The notes under the pieces were generated by a model. The model was not told the origin of the DNA. It saw nothing but the letters and a program-made list of their open reading frames with translations, and did no database searches. From NCBI RefSeq assembly GCF_001050275.1, contig NZ_BBYA01000009.1, positions 1-64,000 of the forward strand: 64,000 nucleotides of DNA, written 5' to 3'. This stretch comes from Leptolinea tardivitalis. Its GTDB lineage: Bacteria > Chloroflexota > Anaerolineae > Anaerolineales > Anaerolineaceae. The position numbers and the translations under genes were made by a program. The first letter of the stretch is position 1. Each line of letters begins with the position of its first letter. Below, one piece after another: positions 35,308 to 44,261 of the stretch.

Positions 35308-35751
35308 ATGGTTGATTTCAATATTCTCACGTCTAAAAATGCCGATTCACTCGATCAGTATCGAGAGTTTCTTTCTGCCTGTACAGAATCTGATCTGACA
35401 ACTCCCATGTCGGCCGGTTGGACGGTTTCTGCTGTTCTCGTTCATCTGGCTTTTTGGGATCAGCGTGCCCTTACATTGTTGGATAAATGGGAAAAAGATG
35501 GCATATCCTTTTCAGCCATTGACACAGATGTGGTCAATGAGATTACCCGACATTTGTGCCTGGCAATACCTCCCAAAGCAGCCGTTGATCTGTTTCTGAA
35601 TACGGCAAAAACTCTGGATGATCGTATTGCGAAAATGACCCCGGAGACCATGGCAAATATTGAGGAAAACGGGAAGAACGTTCACCTGAATCGGGCTGCA
35701 CATCGCGAAATACATATGAAAGACATTAAAACTGCATTGAGAAGATCATAA
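35308..35751 (+). CDS. DinB-like / maleylpyruvate isomerase N-terminal-like protein
   Basis: The 147 residues show the four-helix DinB-type pattern, with GWTVSAVLVHLAFWDQRAL near residue 40 and a C-terminal HREIHMKDI. Histidines at the usual metal positions in the second and last helices are visible. The superfamily includes metal-dependent thiol-using transferases and isomerases. It lies between hoxH and hoxW, so it may be co-transcribed with the hydrogenase, but no known role links it to hydrogenase maturation. The substrate is unknown. Confidence 0.65.
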   Translation: MVDFNILTSKNADSLDQYREFLSACTESDLTTPMSAGWTVSAVLVHLAFWDQRALTLLDKWEKDGISFSAIDTDVVNEITRHLCLAIPPKAAVDLFLNTAKTLDDRIAKMTPETMANIEENGKNVHLNRAAHREIHMKDIKTALRRS

Positions 35752-35755
35752 TCAC

Positions 35756-36211
35756 GTGAAAATATTAATCATCGGGTACGGAAACACTCTGCGAGGGGAT
35801 GATGGCATTGGCGTCCTGGCGGTTGAAGCTTTGGAAGAGGCCGGCATGCCGCCGAATGTCGATATGATCACGTGCCAGCAGCTCACCCCGGAGCTGGCGG
35901 AAGAGCTGGCTTTTTGTGACCGCGTCGCATTTATTGACGCCTGTATGCCAGATGGAAATCCGCCGGGTACTATAAAAAGAAAAACTCTTGAACCTACATC
36001 AGTTGATCCGGGTAATATTACTCATGGGTTTGATGCTGGCGGATTATTGGCCTTAACCCAAATGTTGTATGGAAAGCAACCAGAGGCGGTAATTTTTACA
36101 ATCACTGGAGGGAGTTTTGATCTTTCTGAATCATTGAGTGAACCTGTTGAAAATGCCCTGTTGAACTTGATGATCCAGGTGGATGAATGGATTCAGGAGG
36201 GATCGGGTTAA
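35756..36211 (+). CDS. hoxW: Hydrogenase maturation endopeptidase HoxW
   Basis: The 151 residues begin KILIIGYGNTLRGDDGIG, the nickel-sensing motif of the HybD/HycI/HoxW family, with later conserved positions in FIDACMPDG and THGFDAGGLL. It would cleave the C-terminal tail of HoxH. Start is GTG 35756, 4 nt after the stop of the DinB-like gene. It overlaps the end of the convergent GGDEF gene by 4 nt. Confidence 0.9.
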   Translation: MKILIIGYGNTLRGDDGIGVLAVEALEEAGMPPNVDMITCQQLTPELAEELAFCDRVAFIDACMPDGNPPGTIKRKTLEPTSVDPGNITHGFDAGGLLALTQMLYGKQPEAVIFTITGGSFDLSESLSEPVENALLNLMIQVDEWIQEGSG

Positions 36212-37752
36212 AAATCCAGGGCTTTACTGATCTCGAACCGGCCGCGGCCTTTTCGTTTGGCTTTATACATGGCTTTATCAGCGTCTCTTAATATTTCGTC
36301 AGGGGAAGAAATATCCGGTTGAATAAAGCTGATGCCAAAACTGACACCGGATGTCAATATATTCCCCTGAATCTCAAAGGGTTCTTTCATCTTGTCCATT
36401 ATTCGGCCTGAAATTTTGTAAACCGTCTCTGATGAGTGCAAGTGATTTAACAGAATGGCAAATTCATCACCTCCCAGGCGGGCAACGAAATCGTCGGGCC
36501 GTACACAAAAAATTAACCGTTCAGATATGGCTTTCAATAACTGGTCACCAATATCATGGCCATAATGATCATTAATGGCTTTAAATCGATCAAGATCAAG
36601 GAATAGAAGGCAGCTATTCACAGAATTTAAATCACGGGTTTCTTCGATAATTGTTTGAAGTTGATCCACCAGGTACGACCGATTGGGTAGATTTGTGAGC
36701 GGATCATGTCGGCTGTCGTGCCAGAATTTATCCTGCATCCGTTTCCGTGAATCGATTTCGATACGGGCATCCTGAATTAACCGGGCATTCTCTTTTACGG
36801 CTTCACCCAACCGAATCAACAGGATGAGGAAAAGCGAACCGGTTCCGGCGGCTATTACGGCAAATGAAAGGATGTCTGGGTGGTAATGACTCCATATCAG
36901 CAATGCATAGAAAAACCCCGTCCAAACGGCAGGCAGAATAAAATCGAGACCACGATCGAAATTTCGGGAAAAATCGGTTTTCCCGCAGTTTTCTGTGGGG
37001 GTAGATAAAAATTCAGTGGAGATTCCAGCAATGCTTATGCAGCCGTAACTGATAATCCAGCACAGATTCATACAAATATGAATCCACAATGGTGAATTGC
37101 CACGTTGGATCGCTATCAATATTTCACCAATCACAGTGGCGGCAATACTTCCAGCCATAAGGTAACTGGTCTTTTGCCACAGGCATTGACGCCGTCTTAA
37201 AAGAAGGTCAAATACGGCCAAAACCATTAAGAAAGTGAAAGCTGTGAATATCTGGTCGAAAAGTGGAACTCCATAGACTACGTAAGGGAAGACTAGAAAA
37301 ACCCAGATCGCGATTATGGATACGATGGAAAAGATCAAAATATCAAGAAACCGTCTTGGGAGGATAGTCTCTGGGCGGGGGGATGATGGAAGAAAGACGA
37401 TTCCCAAAACAATTAATGAATAACTGATCATGATCAATATCGATGGCAAATTCCCAACTGTGTTGTTCCTGAAAAAAACCTGTAGAATGGTAGACAGGTT
37501 ATCAAACAGGTAGGCAAAAGAAAAGATCATCCAACTGGTGTGAATGAACCATTTTTCATTGGCTGACCGGATGGCAGAATACGATACGCCGATCGAACCC
37601 AGAAATGAACCAGCGAGAAGGAATGGATCCCTGACGAGAAACCCATTGGGGAATGTGTAGCCAAATTTTACCGACAGGGAAATATACCCGGCTGTTATCA
37701 GAATAAATACCGAATAAAAAATAAATGGGGGAGATAAACGGTTACGGTTCAA
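36208..37752 (-). CDS. Membrane-bound diguanylate cyclase (GGDEF)
   Basis: The 514 residues have about eight to ten hydrophobic helices over 1-310, a short coiled coil, and a GGDEF domain with an intact GGDEF motif at 427-431 and the inhibitory RxxD (RPDD) five residues before. It should synthesise cyclic di-GMP. The membrane part resembles no sensor I can name. Start is TTG 37752; an ATG five bases upstream is out of frame. This is the second GGDEF protein in the window, with a different sensor. Confidence 0.88.
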   Translation of the reverse strand: MNRNRLSPPFIFYSVFILITAGYISLSVKFGYTFPNGFLVRDPFLLAGSFLGSIGVSYSAIRSANEKWFIHTSWMIFSFAYLFDNLSTILQVFFRNNTVGNLPSILIMISYSLIVLGIVFLPSSPRPETILPRRFLDILIFSIVSIIAIWVFLVFPYVVYGVPLFDQIFTAFTFLMVLAVFDLLLRRRQCLWQKTSYLMAGSIAATVIGEILIAIQRGNSPLWIHICMNLCWIISYGCISIAGISTEFLSTPTENCGKTDFSRNFDRGLDFILPAVWTGFFYALLIWSHYHPDILSFAVIAAGTGSLFLILLIRLGEAVKENARLIQDARIEIDSRKRMQDKFWHDSRHDPLTNLPNRSYLVDQLQTIIEETRDLNSVNSCLLFLDLDRFKAINDHYGHDIGDQLLKAISERLIFCVRPDDFVARLGGDEFAILLNHLHSSETVYKISGRIMDKMKEPFEIQGNILTSGVSFGISFIQPDISSPDEILRDADKAMYKAKRKGRGRFEISKALDF

Positions 37753-37946
37753 CGCATGACCTGAAAAGTAAATACACCAGATGACACCTATTATCGGTAA
37801 AAAAAGAGAAAACTGATTATATTCCGTTAAATAGATTTACTTATTCCATCAAACCATATGATAAAGAACGAATAAGTCTTTACTTCCATAAATGTAATAC
37901 ATGAAACAGTATAAATGTCACTGGAATCAGAGGATACAATGTTGTA

Positions 37947-37992
37947 TTGTTAATGGCACAAACGGAACTATATAATTCCGAAACGGAACTAT
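37947..37992 (+). promoter_or_regulatory. Promoter of the Lrp-type regulator with CGGAA/TTCCG sites
   Basis: TTGTTA (37947-37952) and TATAAT (37971-37976) are 18 nt apart. The -10 is framed by CGGAACTATATAATTCCG (inverted CGGAA and TTCCG), and CGGAACTAT occurs again at about 37984-37992. Two or three regularly spaced half-sites around the -10 fit binding by an oligomeric Lrp/AsnC protein, so autoregulation is plausible. Confidence 0.55.
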
Positions 37993-37995
37993 GAA

Positions 37996-38484
37996 ATGCC
38001 AAATAAATCAAGTTTTGACCTGCTCGACTATCAAATCATCCAGGAATTGCATGCTGATGTTCGCATGTCTTCTTCGGAAATTGCCCGCAAGCTGAATGCC
38101 AATGAACGCACCATTCGCAAACGGATAGACCGGTTGATTGCCGACGAAGTTATTCGGCCTACTGCTGTGGTGAATCCCCAGGCGTTTGGATATGTGACAG
38201 CGGTGGATATCTTTCTGGATGCAGAACCCGATCAGGAAGATGAAATTGTGAAGGCGCTTCTCAGTATCCCGGAAGTGACCTATTTTGCATTTGGTTTGGG
38301 ATCGCGGGAAATGTCTATAGAAGCCCGCTTCAAAAATAATGATGACATGCGCGAATTTTTACGTCACGGCATCACAGCCATTCCCGGTGTGCTGGTAAAA
38401 GGATATGCCCTGGTGCCGCGAATTCTACGGAATATTGACGAATGGATGCCCAAAAAAGAGGATTTCGGTCTGGAAACCGATTGA
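37996..38484 (+). CDS. Lrp/AsnC-family regulator
   Basis: The 162 residues have an N-terminal helix-turn-helix (LLDYQIIQELHADVRMSSSEIARKLNANERTIRKRI, here in parts: LLDYQIIQELHAD and SSSEIARKLNANERT) and a C-terminal ligand-binding domain. The gene precedes an agmatine/putrescine cluster on the same strand with a 29-nt gap, so it probably regulates that cluster. In Enterococcus and Streptococcus the equivalent cluster is controlled by a LuxR-type membrane activator (AguR), so this is a different control. The effector may be agmatine, arginine or another amino acid. Confidence 0.85.
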   Translation: MPNKSSFDLLDYQIIQELHADVRMSSSEIARKLNANERTIRKRIDRLIADEVIRPTAVVNPQAFGYVTAVDIFLDAEPDQEDEIVKALLSIPEVTYFAFGLGSREMSIEARFKNNDDMREFLRHGITAIPGVLVKGYALVPRILRNIDEWMPKKEDFGLETD

Positions 38485-38513
38485 CATACCCAGAACAAGG
38501 AGAGATTTATTCA

Positions 38514-39527
38514 ATGACGTTACGACATTTTATTGATACCCAGGATTTTTCCAAGCAGGAGCTTCTCGATATCATCGAGCTTACCCGTCTGATTAAAGCG
38601 GCAGACAAGCAGGGCTGTACACCAAAACTCTTACAGGATGCAAGTCTGGCGATGATTTTCGAAGAACCCTCTACCCGCACCCGTGTTTCCTTTGAGGTGG
38701 CCATGACTGAGCTGGGTGGGCATGCCCTGTATCTGAAGCCGGGAGAAATCCACCTGGGGGTACGCGAATCTCTGTATGACACAGCTCAGGTACTCTCGCG
38801 TATGTGCGATGTGATCTTTGCTCGAACTCTAAAACATGAAACCATCACCAGTCTGGCGCAGTCAGCTACTGTTCCTGTTATTAATGGCCTTACCGATTAC
38901 AACCATCCAACTCAAGTCGTATGCGATGTTCTGACCATGATGGAACACATGCCGGTTGGAAAGAAGCTCGAAGACCTGAATGTCACTTTTATCGGTGATG
39001 CCACCAATGTACTCTCCTCACTCATGTTAATCTGCACCCGCCTGGGGATGAACTTTACTCATGCCGCACCGAAGAAATACCAGGCTCTTCCTGAATGGCA
39101 GAAATGGGCGCAGGCCAACTGTAAAGATTCAGGGGGCACTCTGACAATTACCGATGATCCTGTAGCGGCTGTCAAGAAAGCAGACTTTATCTACACTGAT
39201 CTTTGGTGGTGGGTTGGTCAGGAAGACCAGATTCCTGAACGCCGGGCCGCTTTCATGCCTGATTTCCAGGTGAACGAGACTCTGTTCAAGAAAGCCCCAT
39301 CAGATTGCAAATTTATGCACTGTCTGCCGGCATCACGTAATGTAGAAGTCACCGATGCCGTAATTGACCATCCCCGTTCAATCGTGTTCGATCAGGCGGA
39401 AAACCGCCTGCATACCGAAAAGGGTCTGCTGGCTTACTTCGTCTATCCGCGAATGAAACATCCAACCGAACAACTGCGCAACTACCACCAGGGTCTGGTG
39501 GAAAATTTCCTCAACACGCAAAGATAG
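38514..39527 (+). CDS. ptcA: Putrescine carbamoyltransferase
   Basis: Start ATG 38514 has AAGGAGAG upstream; longer frames are not supported. The 337 residues belong to the aspartate/ornithine transcarbamylase family, with the carbamoyl-phosphate loop STRTR and HCLPASRN. Several stretches match putrescine carbamoyltransferase, for example PVINGLTDYNHPTQ and CKFMHCLPASR, and the ornithine-binding SMG loop of OTCase is replaced by WVG. Together with the agmatine deiminase gene downstream, the reaction is N-carbamoylputrescine plus phosphate to putrescine plus carbamoyl phosphate. Ornithine carbamoyltransferase remains the alternative. Confidence 0.82.
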   Translation: MTLRHFIDTQDFSKQELLDIIELTRLIKAADKQGCTPKLLQDASLAMIFEEPSTRTRVSFEVAMTELGGHALYLKPGEIHLGVRESLYDTAQVLSRMCDVIFARTLKHETITSLAQSATVPVINGLTDYNHPTQVVCDVLTMMEHMPVGKKLEDLNVTFIGDATNVLSSLMLICTRLGMNFTHAAPKKYQALPEWQKWAQANCKDSGGTLTITDDPVAAVKKADFIYTDLWWWVGQEDQIPERRAAFMPDFQVNETLFKKAPSDCKFMHCLPASRNVEVTDAVIDHPRSIVFDQAENRLHTEKGLLAYFVYPRMKHPTEQLRNYHQGLVENFLNTQR

Positions 39528-39536
39528 GGAGAAACC

Positions 39537-40931
39537 ATGTCTGTTCAGTCCGCTGCACCCAAAACAGGCTTTACCAAAGCCCTCAAAATTTTTGATATGA
39601 CCCTTTTTACGGTCTGCGCCATCATGGTGATTGACACGCTGGCAGCTTCTGCTTCCATTGGTGCCTCCTCCATTACCTGGTGGATCATTACGCTGATCCT
39701 CTTTTTTATTCCTTATGGATTGATCACCGCAGAACTGGGATCAACCTATCCGGAAGAAGGCGGCATTTATGTGTGGATCAAACATGCCTTTGGTGAAAAA
39801 TGGGCTGCCCGTTCCACCTGGTACTACTGGATTAATGTTGCCCTGTGGATGCCCTCAGTCTACATTCTTTTTGCCGGTATGTTTGCCCAACTTTTCTTCC
39901 CAGATATGAGCCTGTGGTGGCAGATCGCCATTGGTGTCATCATGACCTGGATCACTGTATGGGTTGATAACCTGACTCTTGAAACCGGAAAATGGTTCCC
40001 CAATATTGGTGCGGCCTTTAAGGTCATCATCATGCTTGTGCTTGGCATTGGCGGTATCACCCTGGCAATCCGCAACGGCGTGGCTAACGATATGAGCGCG
40101 CAGGCTCTTCTGCCAACCTGGGATGCCGGTCTGGCGTTCCTTCCGGTAATCCTGTACAACTTCATGGGTTTTGAATTGATGTCTGGCGCGGGTGATGAAA
40201 TGAAGAACCCGAAGCGAGATATCCCGGTCGCCATCATCACCGCCGGCTTGCTGATTGCTTTCTTCTACCTTTTTTCCACCACCGGCATCCTTTTGGCTTT
40301 GCCGATTGACCAGCTCGGTTTGATTTCGGGAATTATCGACACCCTAAAAGCCATTCTCGGTGATACCGGCTTTGGCGGCATCATGGTAGTTGTGCTGGGT
40401 ATCGGTGCCCTCTACACCTTTATGGCGAATATGATCACCTGGACCATGGGCGCCAATCGGACGGCAGCTCAGGCGGCTGAAGAAGGTGAATTACCGGCTG
40501 TTTTCGGCAAACTCGATCCTGTGAACAAGACACCCGTCGGCGCCAATATCATCACCGGTATTGTCTCTACTCTTGTGATCGTACTCTATGGCTTCATGGC
40601 GGGCTCGGCTGAAGATCTGTTCTGGACACTCTTCAAGTTCAGCTCTATTATCTTCTTCCTGCCTTACTTGCTGCTGTTCCCGGCTTTCCTGAAACTCCGC
40701 AAGAAAGATGCATCTATCACCCGCCCATATAAAATGCCCGGTGGAGATTCCCTGGCGGCCGTTCTCTGTGTAATTTGTGAACTCTTTGTCATCCAGGCGA
40801 TTGTATTTTTCCTGTGGGTTCCCGGTCAGGAACTTTCTCCCGATACAATTCCGGTTTTGATCGGACTATTTCTTACAATTCTGGTGGGCGAAATAATTCT
40901 AATTGCCTGCGGGAAAAAGAAAGCGGCATAG
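39537..40931 (+). CDS. APC-family permease, probable agmatine/putrescine antiporter
   Basis: The 464 residues form twelve hydrophobic helices of the amino acid-polyamine-organocation superfamily. Typical features are GSTYPEEGGIYVWIKHAFGE near residue 70 and YNFMGFELMSGAGDEMKNPKRD, here as two pieces YNFMGFELMSGAGDE and MKNPKRD, near 205. It is embedded between the carbamoyltransferase (9-nt gap) and agmatine deiminase (3-nt gap). By analogy with AguD it would import agmatine in exchange for putrescine. Substrate is inferred from context only. Confidence 0.8.
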   Translation: MSVQSAAPKTGFTKALKIFDMTLFTVCAIMVIDTLAASASIGASSITWWIITLILFFIPYGLITAELGSTYPEEGGIYVWIKHAFGEKWAARSTWYYWINVALWMPSVYILFAGMFAQLFFPDMSLWWQIAIGVIMTWITVWVDNLTLETGKWFPNIGAAFKVIIMLVLGIGGITLAIRNGVANDMSAQALLPTWDAGLAFLPVILYNFMGFELMSGAGDEMKNPKRDIPVAIITAGLLIAFFYLFSTTGILLALPIDQLGLISGIIDTLKAILGDTGFGGIMVVVLGIGALYTFMANMITWTMGANRTAAQAAEEGELPAVFGKLDPVNKTPVGANIITGIVSTLVIVLYGFMAGSAEDLFWTLFKFSSIIFFLPYLLLFPAFLKLRKKDASITRPYKMPGGDSLAAVLCVICELFVIQAIVFFLWVPGQELSPDTIPVLIGLFLTILVGEIILIACGKKKAA

Positions 40932-40934
40932 ACT

Positions 40935-42029
40935 ATGGCACGAACGATAGAGAGCACTCCTAAAGCTGACGGCTTTCGTATGCCGGGTGAGTTTGAACCG
41001 CATGCCGGTGCCTGGATCTTGTGGCCTCAACGGACGGACAACTGGCGTCTGGGAGCCAAACCAGCCCAGAAAGCATTTACTGATGTGGCAACAGCTATAG
41101 CCACTTTTGAACCGGTTACTGTTGGAGTAAACCAATCACAATATTCCAATGCCCGATCCATGCTGCCAGACTATATCCGGGTGGTCGAACTATCCAACAA
41201 TGATTCCTGGATCCGTGATTGCGGCCCGACATTTCTGAAAAATGACCTGGGGGAAGTACGCGGTGTGGATTGGGATTTCAATGCCTGGGGCGGATTGATC
41301 GGCGGTTTGTATTTCCCGTGGGATCTGGATGATCAGGTTGCCCGCAAGGTATTGGAAATGGAACGGGTTGACCGATATAAAGCTCCGATTGTTCTGGAAG
41401 GCGGTTCCATTCACGTGGATGGCGAAGGAACTCTGCTGACCACCGAAGAATGTCTGTTGAACGAAAACCGCAATCCTGACCTTTCTAAGGAAGAGATTGA
41501 AGCCGTGTTAAAAGACTACCTCAACCTCTCGAAGATCATCTGGTTGGGGAAGGGTATTTACAATGATGAAACCAACGGTCATGTGGATAACATCGCCTGC
41601 TTCCTGCGACCCGGTGAAGTGTTATTGAGCTGGACGGATGATACCCATGATCCGCAGTATGAAATCTCGAAAGATGCATACGATCGCCTGACCAAAGCGG
41701 AAGATGCCCGTGGAAGGAAGCTGGTTGTGCATAAGATCCACCAGCCAAATCCGATATTGATCACGAAAGAAGAATCTGAAGGGGTGGATGCCATTGAAGG
41801 CACACTTCCGCGCAAAGAAGGAGATCGCATGGCAGCCAGCTATGTCAACTTCTTCTTCTGTAACGGCGGTGCGGTAGTACCCACCTTTAACGATCCTCAT
41901 GACAAACCAGCCCTTGAGCTGCTTCAAAAACTGCTGCCTAATCGCAAGATTGTTGGCGTACCGGCAAGAGAAATTTTACTGGGAGGCGGCAACATCCATT
42001 GCATCACCCAGCAACAGGTGAAAGCATAA
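40935..42029 (+). CDS. aguA: Agmatine deiminase
   Basis: The 364 residues belong to the guanidino-modifying (pentein) family. The C-terminus [11 protein letters not shown] holds the catalytic Cys356, and the family motifs [15 protein letters not shown] and ETNGHVDN supply the other catalytic and binding residues. It hydrolyses agmatine to N-carbamoylputrescine and ammonia, the substrate of the carbamoyltransferase encoded two genes upstream. It is the last gene of the cluster, followed by a terminator. Confidence 0.95.
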   Translation: MARTIESTPKADGFRMPGEFEPHAGAWILWPQRTDNWRLGAKPAQKAFTDVATAIATFEPVTVGVNQSQYSNARSMLPDYIRVVELSNNDSWIRDCGPTFLKNDLGEVRGVDWDFNAWGGLIGGLYFPWDLDDQVARKVLEMERVDRYKAPIVLEGGSIHVDGEGTLLTTEECLLNENRNPDLSKEEIEAVLKDYLNLSKIIWLGKGIYNDETNGHVDNIACFLRPGEVLLSWTDDTHDPQYEISKDAYDRLTKAEDARGRKLVVHKIHQPNPILITKEESEGVDAIEGTLPRKEGDRMAASYVNFFFCNGGAVVPTFNDPHDKPALELLQKLLPNRKIVGVPAREILLGGGNIHCITQQQVKA

Positions 42030-42037
42030 GTAAGATG

Positions 42038-42072
42038 GAAGTGGGCAGGTGTGTTGACCTGCCCACTTTTTA
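42038..42072 (+). terminator. Intrinsic terminator of the agmatine cluster
   Basis: AAGTGGGCAGGT and ACCTGCCCACTT form a 12-bp perfect stem with a 6-nt loop and a T-tract. Confidence 0.9.
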
Positions 42073-42182
42073 TATATTCAATGCCTTTTGAAATGCACGT
42101 ACTCACAATGTGGTTTCTTTCCTCCAAATGCGTAAAGGATGGATTTACTGGAAGGTCAGGATGGGGTCGCTCGTAATGATAA

Positions 42183-42775
42183 TCAACGTGTGAAATACAC
42201 CGCCAGAGCGCTTAAATCCATCAGCGCGTGAAAAAACATGAAAAAACTCAGCAGACGGGGTTTCCATTACATTACCATTCCAAGGAACAGGTCGAACGGA
42301 AGGTACATTACCAATCGCCACAGGATAAAACGGCCATCGAGGATCAATGGCAGGGTGATATGTTGTGCAACCAACATTAACCCGCATAAGATGGTGATCA
42401 ACAACTTCTGGCCGGTGGCTGCCTGCAGGCGCGGCATGAGATAGGAAAAATAGAACGGAATCTCGGCAAATGCAATGGTCAATGGGAACAGGAATCCCAG
42501 GGTTAAACCCCAGGCTGGCAGAGCCATGAACATCATCTGTGCTGGAAAATAGGATCGCCAAACAACCAATCGGCGACAATTGTATTCGGAAGCATTCCCA
42601 GGGGAAACCCCACCAGAAAGAGACCAAAGGCAGCCAAAAGGTCTTTCCAGAAAGATGTGGTTTCAACCCGGTACAGGTCGATCAACCGATGATTTTCCCG
42701 CTTCATTAAAATCGATAACAGACCGATACATACCAGGTTCGTCAGAATGACCTGCACAATCCACCAGGCAGCGGC
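42183..42775 (-). pseudogene. Decayed multi-pass membrane protein gene
   Basis: Two frames give consecutive parts of one hydrophobic protein. The first runs from about 42775 to 42555 (VIVQ..., LLAAFGLFLVGFPLGMLPN, ending near VADWLFG). The second goes on from about 42565 to 42270 (MMFMALPAWGLTLGF, AEIPFYFSYLMPRL). A frameshift lies near 42555. After LFLGMVM comes an in-frame TAA, and the frame then continues with about 19 sensible residues (RLLSFFMFFHALMDL) to TGA at 42183-42185. A normal start codon is missing upstream. It is similar in style to CPBP-like integral membrane proteins, but the family is uncertain. Confidence 0.7.
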
Positions 42776-42942
42776 ATCTTTCCTTGTTTTTTACCAGCAA
42801 AATAGATTATTGCACCAACCCGGGGATATTTTCCGGCCTGAATATGGTGATTTAACCCGAATGCCTAGTTGAATTTGATGGTTGCCTCTGGTATGCTCAA
42901 AACATATCCAAAGGTTCATTTGGGTATTCATGGGAGGGATCC

Positions 42943-43353
42943 ATGTCAAATGACCTTCATCTTGAAACGACCATCCCGTTTGCATCATCGCAAGATGTTT
43001 ATGAAGCCTGGCTCGACAGCGGGAAACATGCGGCTTTTACAGGGGATACCGCTGACATTCATCCTGGGATAGGAGGCAAATTTTCCATTGCCTGCGGTTA
43101 TATCACCGGTGAGACATTGGAATTGGAGCCGTATCATCGTATTGTGCAATCATGGCGGACGATTGATTTTCCGGAAGATGCTCCAGATTCAATATTGGAA
43201 ATTCTTCTCCGAGATTCAGAAAAAGGGTGCCTGTTGGAATTGCGTCAAACCAATCTACCGGGTGATCAGGTTGATTTGTATGAAAGTGGTTGGGTGCATT
43301 ATTATTTTCACCCTTTAATTCGATATTTCTCAAAGAAACCGGTGTTTGGATAG
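42943..43353 (+). CDS. AHSA1/SRPBCC-type START-domain protein
   Basis: The 136 residues start with the pattern LETTIPFASSQDVYEAWLDS and carry HPGIGGKFSIACGYITGE and HRIVQSWR, typical of the AHSA1 (activator of Hsp90 ATPase homolog) branch of the SRPBCC hydrophobic-pocket fold. These proteins are stand-alone ligand binders or scaffold subunits with unassigned roles. GGGAGGG precedes ATG 42943. It heads a set of three small genes (to 44250) with short gaps. Confidence 0.8.
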   Translation: MSNDLHLETTIPFASSQDVYEAWLDSGKHAAFTGDTADIHPGIGGKFSIACGYITGETLELEPYHRIVQSWRTIDFPEDAPDSILEILLRDSEKGCLLELRQTNLPGDQVDLYESGWVHYYFHPLIRYFSKKPVFG

Positions 43354-43377
43354 TTCACCGCAGAATGGAATAAAACA

Positions 43378-43839
43378 ATGCTCACAGGTTGGATCATCAC
43401 AGCCATCATTCTTCTCCCCAATCTATTGTTTCTTGTGTATCCACCCAATACTATTCCGCCTGAACCGGATGAAAAAAGCCTGTCAAAAAAGAAGAAATTT
43501 GAGATCATTGAAAAAGCAGGTCAGGTCGGGTGTTTTGTTTTGCCATTTTTCTACAGTTTTCAGACCAAATCAACGCTGGATAGAATTTCCCTTACCATCA
43601 CCATTGTGGCACTATCTCTTTACTATATTGGTTGGATCCGGTATTTATTAAAAGGGCGATTGTTCTATCTCTTGTTTTCACCTATGCTCCACATTCCATT
43701 GCCCCTCGCAGTGACCCCCATCATGGCTTTCCTGGCGGCTGCCATGAATTTCCATTCCTGGCTGTTGGGACTGGCCGCTGTGGTTCTGGCTGCCGGGCAT
43801 CTGGTTGTCAGCCAGATAGAAAGGGAACGCTGTCTGTGA
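43378..43839 (+). CDS. Small four-helix membrane protein, unknown
   Basis: The 153 residues show about four hydrophobic helices and a charged loop (DEKSLSKKKKFEIIEKAGQ) after the first. The gene begins 24 nt after the AHSA1-like gene and ends 30 nt before the DUF3052 gene, so the three are probably one operon. No family is recognised. Confidence 0.6.
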   Translation: MLTGWIITAIILLPNLLFLVYPPNTIPPEPDEKSLSKKKKFEIIEKAGQVGCFVLPFFYSFQTKSTLDRISLTITIVALSLYYIGWIRYLLKGRLFYLLFSPMLHIPLPLAVTPIMAFLAAAMNFHSWLLGLAAVVLAAGHLVVSQIERERCL

Positions 43840-43869
43840 TCATACATTCACTTATCTTAGGGAGGCCAT

Positions 43870-44250
43870 GTGGGTACTCCACTTTCCAAAAAACTGCAGA
43901 TTAAGGCCGGGGTAACCCTGCATGTTGTCAACGTGCCGCATAATCTAAAAGAGATTCTCATCAAAGACCTTGAACCCACTCCAGTTGATTTTTCCGGGCT
44001 GGAGAAACCAGAAGCTATCTTAATTTTTGTCCAAAACCGGCAGCAGGTGGAAGAAAAGATTAAACAAATCATGTCGGTCTTGAAATCCGTCAGCCTGATC
44101 TGGTTGGCGTATCCAAAAGGGACTTCGGGGGTGGAAACGGATATCAACAGAGATATCCTCTGGAAAATGATGGCATCATACGGTTACAAACCGGCACGTA
44201 TGATAGCGATCAATGAAATCTGGTCTGGAATGCGTTTTAGCAAGATATAA
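43870..44250 (+). CDS. DUF3052-like protein
   Basis: The 126 residues begin GTPLSKKLQIKAG and contain AILIFVQNRQQVEEKI and VSLIWLAYPKGTSGVETDINRD, here in parts, matching the DUF3052 type. Start GTG 43870 follows GGAGG with a 4-nt gap. The family is uncharacterised and is often found as a small soluble protein. Its Cys-free alpha/beta pattern gives no catalytic clue. Confidence 0.7.
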   Translation: MGTPLSKKLQIKAGVTLHVVNVPHNLKEILIKDLEPTPVDFSGLEKPEAILIFVQNRQQVEEKIKQIMSVLKSVSLIWLAYPKGTSGVETDINRDILWKMMASYGYKPARMIAINEIWSGMRFSKI

Positions 44251-44261
44251 TCGCTTGTATT

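Noticed and set aside
38514..39527. Ornithine carbamoyltransferase (argF) as the name
   Set aside because: The ornithine-binding SMG loop is changed to WVG, and the neighbours are agmatine deiminase and a permease, so putrescine carbamoyltransferase fits better; not fully excluded.
42145..42666. 173-codon minus-strand frame
   Set aside because: It is the wrong frame over the decayed membrane-protein gene; the other two frames give the hydrophobic, coherent protein.
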